Shown here: piece by piece, positions 57,421 through 64,000 of the stretch | How positions within the stretch are numbered: the stretch's first letter is position 1 | Layout of the letters: each line of letters begins with the position of its first letter | Assembly: GCA_049999725.1 (NCBI GenBank) | Contig: JBNGIS010006389.1 | Location: forward strand, 87,733-151,732 | DNA length: 64,000 bases | Direction of reading: 5' to 3' | Origin: Haplomitrium mnioides | Taxonomy: Eukaryota; Marchantiophyta; Haplomitriopsida; Calobryales | Program-made: the position numbers and the translations under genes | Notes under the pieces: generated by a model | Database searches by the model: none | Told to the model about the DNA's origin: nothing | What the model saw: the letters and a program-made list of their open reading frames with translations, nothing else

Positions 57421-57600
57421 TCTCAGCTACTTTGTTCCCTTCTCCAAACATCCATAATAGAAATCCATCCTCTACCCATCCTACTTTCCTTCATCCCAAA
57501 AAACCAGTTTTCTCAGCTACTTTGTACCCTTCCCTAAACATCTAGAACAGAAATCCATCCTCTACCCATCCTACTTACCTTCATCCCAAAAAACCAAATT
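57421..57600 (+). repeat. 90-bp tandem duplication
   Basis: Units 57421-57510 and 57511-57600 both start TCTCAGCTACTTTG and share the CAGAAATCCATCCTCTACCC-like core. They differ at roughly eight positions. 90 bp keeps frame; on the minus strand each encodes a WVEDGF...VAEK-like segment. Confidence 0.85.
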
Positions 57601-58224
57601 TGATTGTTCTTCTTGACTACTATTTCTACTCTTCTCTTATCATTCCCTTCTTTCCCTAAACACCCAACTTGATCCACACTCTCACTCCAATCCTGGTCCG
57701 TCCAGTTCCTGCACTCATTTGTCTCTTACTTCCCTACCTTCTACTTCGTTGTTTTGATACTACCTTTCCTACCACAAATCAACTTAAATGGTGATTACCT
57801 ACTCCTTCATTTGCTTCCTTCCGGCAGCATACGTACCTTCTAACGCATACTTTTTCATGACCCTATTATTTTTTCCATGATGCTTTCCCTTCCCTAATTC
57901 CTTTTCTTGACCCCCAATACCTTCTATGCTTCCTTTCCCTCCATAACTATTATGCCATACTGAGGCTCTTTCTCTTCCATCTAAGTGCACCCTCAACCTG
58001 TCTCCAAATCATTACAACGGTCATATGTACTTCCACCTCGTCTTAACTCAATTTTTTTCCTATGTTGAAAACTAATGCAAAGGCTATCAAATTGTGATGC
58101 ACCCTAGGAAGGATTAGAGCACTCTTCTTTAAGGAACAATTACATGAGGAGCAGCCACCTCAACCACATCACTATGGGGCATAGTCTCACTCCATCATGT
58201 AGTTTGAATTTTTGCTGCCTTTCA
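57601..58224. other. No gene recognised
   Basis: Minus-strand frames (57996-57799, Gly/Lys-rich) could continue those above, but no family is recognised. Confidence 0.35.
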
Positions 58225-58312
58225 GTAGGGAAACATCTGCTGAGCAAATCGCGTCTGGACCATGTTGTAGTTGGGATCGACTCACTCATTCCATACCTCC
58301 TCAATTCTCTTC
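58225..58312 (+). repeat. Dispersed repeat R, copy 2
   Basis: Matches 40924-41010 and is cut at CTCTTC by the copia LTR. In copy 1 the sequence goes on CTCTTCTTACTTC, so the copia inserted here; TCTTC would be its target duplication. Confidence 0.75.
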
Positions 58313-58564
58313 TGTTGAATGATTGTTGTAATAGACAATGCAACATGTATGGCTCAATAGCTCATGGTGTGGTGTGCAATACTTCTCCTCTCATCTCTCA
58401 TCTCATATATCATAATAATCTCAATAATAATCATATATGATAATGTTTGTATCTAGGACTAGTATTAAGTTAATCTACTCACTAATTGTAGATTAGCAAC
58501 CTAATTATAGATTAGGTAAAGTATATTCTAATCGTAGTTTTATTTTACTCTATATATCATAACA
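58313..58564 (-). repeat. 3' LTR of copia element C2
   Basis: 252 bp. Minus strand: it opens TGTTATGATATATAG and ends CATTCAACA, with TG..CA ends. It is flanked internally by a purine tract and externally by repeat R. The matching 5' LTR lies beyond the window. Confidence 0.75.
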
Positions 58565-58576
58565 CTCCCCCTTGGT
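58565..58576 (-). other. Polypurine tract of C2
   Basis: Minus strand CCAAGGGGGAG(TG) abuts the LTR, the usual copia form. Confidence 0.8.
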
Positions 58577-58959
58577 TATAACATGGGGAATGTTATAAAC
58601 AATCGCAACATAAAGTGAGAGATAGATATAAAAAGAATAGCTCCAACTCAAGCAATAGAATCCATATAAAGAAATAATGATGTTGCCTCATTTAAACCCT
58701 CTTATGCTCCTTTGAGGGAAAGAGTACAACCATCATCATATCATGGATTTTATAATACGAAATAGAAAAGATCATGATAAGTATGAATCATATGACTATA
58801 GGCCATAAAAACATAAAAGAATATGATAATGAGCAAGATGATCAAAAGATATATAGATCTAGAAAAAAACAAAATGCCGCCAAAAACAATATAGCCTCGT
58901 TGATAATATGAAAAAATAGAAAATATCAAAGATGTCGATGAAGATCATAATAGTCTGGA

Positions 58960-60814
58960 TAGTCGGCGGAGTTCAATAAGATCACAATATTGCTGATGTA
59001 GTGTAGGAGGTAAAGCCTTTATAAATAGATCCGCCATATTATCTGTACCGACGATTATCTACACTGAAATAACATCATCTTGTTGCTTATGTGTAAAAAC
59101 AAATTTTGGCGCAAAATGCTTGATTCGATTTCCTTTAATAAATCCATGTGAGATATGTTGCACACATGCCAAATTATCCTCATAGATAATAGTAGGGGTA
59201 GATAGACAAGATAAACCACAAGAAACATAAACATGATCAAGCATCTTACGTAAATATATGCATTCCCTACTAGCTTCATATAGAGTTATTATCTTTGCAT
59301 GGTTGGAAGATGTGCAAGTGAGAGTTTACTTAGTACTCTTCTATGATATAGCTATAGAGCCATATAGAAATACATATTCGGCTTGGGATTTAGCATCATC
59401 AGGATCTGATAGATATCCTACATCCATATAACCAATTAGGATTTGATCATTGGTTTTTGAGAAATAAAGCCCCTTGTTAGTGGTTCTTTGCAAATATTTG
59501 AATATTTGTTTGATACCATTCCAATGCCTAATAGTAGGTTGTGAACTTTTCCTTGCTAGCAAGTTCACGGCAAAGGAAATATCTAGTCGAGTTTGATTTG
59601 CCAACAACATAAGAGCTCTTATAGCGAAGAGATATGGTATCTTAGATCCTAAGATAGGCTCTATGGCTTTTCTTTTACAGAATAAATCTTTGTCTTTGTC
59701 GAGTGTTTTAATCTCCATAGGTGATGTTATTAGATGAGATTTATCCATATTAAATTGTTTTAGGACTTTCTTAGTATAAGTACTCTGATAGACTACTATC
59801 CCATCGTCAAAGTACTCAAATTGTAGTCCTAATCAACTGGTGGCCTTACCAATATCTCTCATATCAAAAATTTTCTTAAGCATAGATATAGTCTACTCAA
59901 GTAAGGATTGGTGACCAAATAAGTTTATATCATCAATATAAATTGCGAAAATAAAAAATTGTTTGTGAGTATGTTTGATGAATAAACTTGGTACAATGTC
60001 ATCATAGTGAAAACCCATGGCTATCATCTCCTCTTTAAATCTTTGATATCATATATGACCGTTTTTCTTAAGTCTATAAATAGATCTCATGATCTGGACA
60101 ACATATCCATCCTTGAGCGGAGCCATGGATTGATGCATAGAGGGGGAAATATAGGTCCACTCTTCCTAGACTGCATCTCATGGACTAAAGGTCCAAGCCT
60201 AGTACCCCCTCCCTTGGGATTTATATTGGTCAATGGTAATGAGGTAGATGGGTTGCTAAACGGTTTTCTCTTAGGGACATTCTCCCCTTGAATGTGATAG
60301 AAATTTTTGGCTATAAGCTCTGAGGTAGCTTTTATATACATGTGGGTATCTAATAGCCCATATAGGTATATTGTCACAATACCTAATAGATGTGTCATGA
60401 GCTCATGTCCTAGAGAAAAGCCTACTAGGAACTAGTATTTGACAACATCCATAACTGAGGCATATGAGAGATCATAGTCTCTCTTAGAAATTTGAGTATA
60501 GCCCTTGGCTATAAGGCGTGTCTTATATCTGACAATATTTCCTTTTTCATTTTTTTTTCAATGAAAATCCACGTATATTCAATTAAGTGGGCATACCAGG
60601 GTACGAGGACTAAAGGGTTGAATAGTTTCCTCTTTATCATAGAATCCAATTTGGAATTCATCGTCTTTTCCTATTCAATCCAATCGGGTCTGTCCATAGC
60701 TTCTTTGACATACCTGGGATCAAGGGGTGCATCAGATATAGTTTATAAAATCATGAATGCAAATTTATCATCCATATTAACACTTTCTCTTTGCCATAAT
60801 GTCTCAATGTCCAT
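58960..60814 (-). pseudogene. copia RT and RNase H of C2
   Basis: Read leftward from 60814: IETLWQRES-like stretch and DPRYVKEAMDRP at 60800-60700; LLDTHMYIKATSELIAKNFYH (about 60350); MGFHYDDIVPSLFIKHTHKQ (about 60010); AIYIDDINLFG (catalytic box, about 59940); FNMDKSHLITSPMEIKTL; PYLFAIRALMLLANQTRLD; YMDVGYLSDPDDAKSQ; IYEDNLACVQHISHGFIK; ADLFIKALPPTLHQ near 58990. The order and words match C1 (18110-21640), so C1 and C2 are one family. Frames are broken in several places. The gene is cut at 60815 by a G-family LTR. Confidence 0.87.
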
Positions 60815-62048
60815 TGTCACGCTCCTCCTTTGGTCCTTAACTCCCAAAGATGCCACTTTGGAAGGAGAGGGTGACAAATAGGGTTAGAGGTTCTTTTATT
60901 AGATGGCGTCAAAATCCAAATTATCACTTTCAAGTCTTAACAAGCCCTCGCTTCACTCAATAGGTTCCTTCTCTCCTTTGCAATCACCAAGGCAAAATAG
61001 AACCATACTCTTCTCCTCACATCCACCAAGCAAACCAACATTTGCAACTCAATACTCAAAGCTGGCAAAGACATTTTTATCTCATGATAAGAGTCTATGG
61101 CGTACAATGTACAATGCCAAGAGGAAAATGACTACAACTCTATCCTGCTGCAAGGTTTTTCATTTGCATACAATAGCCTCCCACTCTACTCAACTACGCA
61201 TATATAGTGTTCTTATAATAATCTAGGAATCGATAGGGCTAGCTACTAAAGCACTCACACTCTACACTTCACCATAAGTCCACCTAGTCTGAGTGACCTC
61301 AATGTCACAGGTACACACGCCATACAACAAAAATCACACAGTACCAACAGCAGGTCAACACTCCTTTATCACTCGACCCACATACTTTATCGAGATAGTT
61401 TTCCCACCTCCATCACTAGAGGGTCTTGGATTTACTTCCACAAGATCGGAAGAGATAAGATTAACTTCCCCCTCAAGTAGACAGTCCTCTCAACTTCTGG
61501 CCAACCCACTCCATCTAGAACTTGGACTACATCTTCCACAGAGTGCGTGGGCACTAATGTGGCCACTCTTCTCTTAGCTCCACTTGAGTGTTTAAACCAG
61601 CAGCGCCCTCTGAGCGTTCTTGGGATTGATGCTCTTGCAAAGACCAATGCTGAGATGACACCAAGACCCCCCTTTGGCTACCTCTCACAAGTTCTAGGCC
61701 AAAGGAATCCTCTTCTGTTTCAAGTGTCGATCCACCTCCGAATGCTAGTTCACCTTCAAGAGTGAGTACACCTAGATCCCGTGAGCCTCCAGAGCCTCCT
61801 GCCCAACAATTCTCAGTGCCTCTCTAGTCCACCTCCACCCTTGATAGCCCTCCCGCACAAGTTCACTGGCTTCAAGTGAAACATCACTAGAATTCCCTCC
61901 CCTATCCCTCGCTGCATTTCTTGTACAAGATAATCAATCCTTCTCATGTTGAAGTGAGACAATCTATACTCCCTCCTTGTTTCCCCTCGATCTTGGCTCT
62001 CCATCTTGATCCTTTCTTGGCCATTCTTGTTTGTAGCTACTTCTTGGT

Positions 62049-62410
62049 GCTGATTCGAAGAAGGTAAGCTTGGTGCAAATTTGAAAGGCTGATCTAAAGA
62101 AGGTAAGCTTGGTGTAGATCCAAAAGGCTGATCCAAGTAAGCTTGGCGTAGATCCGAAAGGGTTAACCAAAGTAGACAAGCTTGGCATAGATTTGAATGG
62201 CTGATCCGAAGAAGCTTGGCTCATATCCAAAAGGCTGATTCGAGTAAGCTTGTCACAGATCCGAAAGGATGATCTAAAGAAGACAAACTTGGTGCAGATC
62301 CGAAAGGCTCATCCGAGTAAGCTTGGTGTAGATCTGAGAGACTGATTCGAGTAAGCTTGGTGCAAATCCAAAAGGCTAATCCAAAGAAGGTAAGCTTTGT
62401 GTGAGTCTGA
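62049..62410 (-). repeat. 34-40 bp tandem array in LTR F
   Basis: About ten units of the form (plus strand) CTGATCCGAAGAAGGTAAGC, TTGGTGCAGATCCGAAAGG lie head to tail. Lengths vary between about 33 and 40 bp, mainly by presence or absence of AAGAAGG or AGTAAGC. No such array is seen in G1, which has other arrays in U3. Confidence 0.9.
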
Positions 62411-62439
62411 ACAGTTGGAAGCAAACTCTGATCCTAGAC

Positions 62440-62860
62440 GACAGACCCCGATTAGCTTTGACAACTCTGATGGTCAACTTCGATGGTTGACTTCTTTTGA
62501 TGGAGCGTCGTCCCCCGCCGTCTTCCAAGTAGAAGTTGGACCGTCGTGCTTGACCGAAAGATCGGACCAAGGATACTCAACTCCAAAGTTTGACCCAACC
62601 CAATAGAGCTCTGCTTAATGCTTTCTTCTAAAGGAAAGTTGGACCCTCGTGCCCAATAGAAATAAAGGATGCATCCTGACACCGCTTTCTGAAGGGAAGT
62701 CTGATCACTCCGCTCCGTCGGAAGAGAATTGATTTGATAGAGTCAACTCCGATGCTTTGACCAACCCCGATACTACCAAGAGAGCTGCGATAGAAGAAAG
62801 ACTTCGGAAGACCAAAATTTGTTCGGACCCTGATGAAGCTTGTAACACCCAATAGAACAA
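62440..62860 (-). repeat. GTTGGACCGTC / AACGGCGTCGGAC type repeats in LTR F
   Basis: Four or so degenerate units share a AAGTTGGACCGTCGTGC-like block and a GACCCAACCCAATAGA-like block. They correspond to the CpG-rich 100-120 bp units of G1 read on the other strand. Confidence 0.6.
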
Positions 62861-63375
62861 AGTGTCCTCCGACCCCTAGTGTCGTCACTACCATCCGATG
62901 GTCATCATATTCTTTCTCCTTCCAATCCTCCAATTTTGGTTGTGCTGGAGGCGCCTTCCCTTCTTCTCACTATCAAGCCGTGAGTTGTCCCGCTAGTCAA
63001 GAATAACAATAGAGCTCCTTGTCTTACCTTAAGCTCTCCTCTTGTGATTTCAAGTCGTTGATCCTATCTAATTCCCCCGAGCTTCCTCACCTGAACCTAA
63101 ATCTTCTTCTTCTTCTGAGATCGCTCTACCCTCAACCTCCTTGCGAGTCTCTTCTCAATATCTCTAGAGAGTGTCTCGTCCTTCCCCATCCTGGTCCCGA
63201 TTCCTACCTTCCGATGCCCTTCTAAACAGATAGTTGGACAGCCCCCGCTCCAAATCACTGATACTAGATACTCTGATGCCTTTGGAGTATCTTAACACCT
63301 TAAAAGTAGAGAAATGCTCCAATGTTGTTTCCAAACTTCAACATTTTCATTAGCGCCTCACTTCACCGGCTGACA

Positions 63376-63390
63376 TAACTCTTGTTTTAA
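63376..63390 (-). other. Polypurine tract of element F
   Basis: Minus strand TTAAAACAAGAGTTA abuts the LTR, the counterpart of TTAAAGGGGGAGTTA in G1. Confidence 0.7.
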
Positions 63391-63549
63391 GTGCAAAGCA
63401 AACTCGCGAACACTTGTCCTCTATTGGTTGCTCTGCTTGTTGTTCCATTCATTGTTGCCATCGTCTAGCTAGATGCAAAATTCATGAACCAAAACCACAA
63501 CCCCTAAACACATTCACATAAACACCACCTTCAAACTCGTGTCCCCATT

Positions 63550-63780
63550 TGAACTTCCCTAGCGAGTCAACATTAGACCCCTTTCATCCTCTTCCATGTT
63601 CAGATACCTCTTTAGATTATTGTAATGTACCTTATTAGTGAACCTTTCCCCCTCCAAGGTCTCCAGCTCCGCAAACCTGTTGCAATGTAGCTTCCATAGA
63701 GCAAATGGTCCATCCATCTTGTGTGCAACTTCTTTAGAAAATGTACAAACCAGCTGTGTCAGCCGGTGCTTTGGAGCACT
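63550..63780 (-). pseudogene. Integrase C-terminus of element F
   Basis: The minus-strand frame includes AHKMDGPFALWKLHCNRFAE, LETLEGERFTNKVHYNNLKRY and an acidic end. It matches the G1 C-terminus (RWMGPFVLKKL...VELETLEGKKFANRVHFDRLKRY). It confirms that F is a G-family element read leftward. Confidence 0.82.
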
Positions 63781-64000
63781 CAAGCAAAATGCAAGAAATC
63801 AGAAGCATCAGCGACACAATAAGCCTTGGAAAGTGTGAGGGCCTCCAGGAGCCACGAAGTACCCTCAAACAGCTACTAAGAGCAGGGCGCATGAGTCCTG
63901 GGAGGGAAACAGGATCATGGCGGAAGAGAGGAGGAAGGAACCAGGGTCGCCAGCCAGAGGAGGGGGCACCTTCCAAAATTCGAAGCAGGCCAACAAGAAT
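63781..64000. other. Unassigned, does not match G1 integrase
   Basis: Upstream of the integrase tail the match to G1 is lost. The minus-strand frame (63976-63734) is Pro/Leu/Ser-rich and unrecognised. It may be a rearranged or inserted piece; the window ends here. Confidence 0.35.

Larger units (their letters stand above)
60815..63375 (-). mobile_element. G-family gypsy element F: 3' LTR
   Basis: Minus strand: it opens TGTCAGCCGGTGAAGTGAGGCGC at 63375 and ends GAGCGTGACA at 60815, with TG..CA ends and a length of 2561 bp. A purine tract and integrase C-terminus lie on the internal side (63376 onward), so this is the 3' LTR of an element that continues past 64000. The last 200 bp align well with G1 (cf. 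6900-7019). The middle (61400-61900) aligns with copies A and E. It interrupts the copia RT; TCCAT (60810-60814) is the presumed target duplication. Confidence 0.87.

Overview
The window is nuclear DNA of a plant, almost certainly a seed plant with a large, repeat-swollen genome. Nearly everything recognisable is an LTR retrotransposon. The Ty3/gypsy elements are of the Athila/Tat-like type (zinc-finger gag, DGG-type protease, FIDD reverse transcriptase, HHCC and DDE integrase). The Ty1/copia pol fragments are of a common plant type. I found no host gene with a credible intact reading frame, and no tRNA, rRNA, CRISPR array or bacterial-style operon. The species cannot be named from the sequence.

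Layout. (1) 1-2094 is an LTR (minus strand) of a gypsy family here called G. (2) 4128-14738 is a structurally complete G element, G1: two LTRs of about 2.9 kb, PBS, decayed gag-PR-RT-RNaseH-INT, PPT and a 5-bp target duplication. (3) About 15600-22132 is a decayed copia element on the plus strand, split inside its RT by a G-family fragment (18923-20700). (4) 22811-25208 is another G LTR (minus). (5) 25680-27887 holds two blocks of a degenerate ATGCAT-cored minisatellite. (6) 27888-40923 is a 5'-part G element (LTR, PBS, gag). Its LTR is split by a 9.4-kb minus-strand gypsy element of a different lineage, T (29431-38822), with two LTRs of 1748 bp each. (7) 40924-43017 is unidentified repeat DNA. 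(8) 43018-53197 is a third gypsy element, A (gag, PR, part of RT), with very long LTRs that appear to carry their own coding region. (9) About 53640-55800 is a minus-strand gag with a Q/P/Y-rich tail. (10) 58313-60814 is a minus-strand copia element of the same family as (3), cut at 60815 by the 3' end of another minus-strand G element that runs off the right edge.

None of these elements looks autonomous: every polyprotein carries stops and frameshifts. The order of events can be read from nesting. Copia and G copies are old, T inserted into a G LTR, and one G copy inserted into a copia RT. The most notable structures are the G LTRs, whose U3 regions are packed with different tandem arrays in different copies, and the accessory coding region in or next to the LTR of element A.
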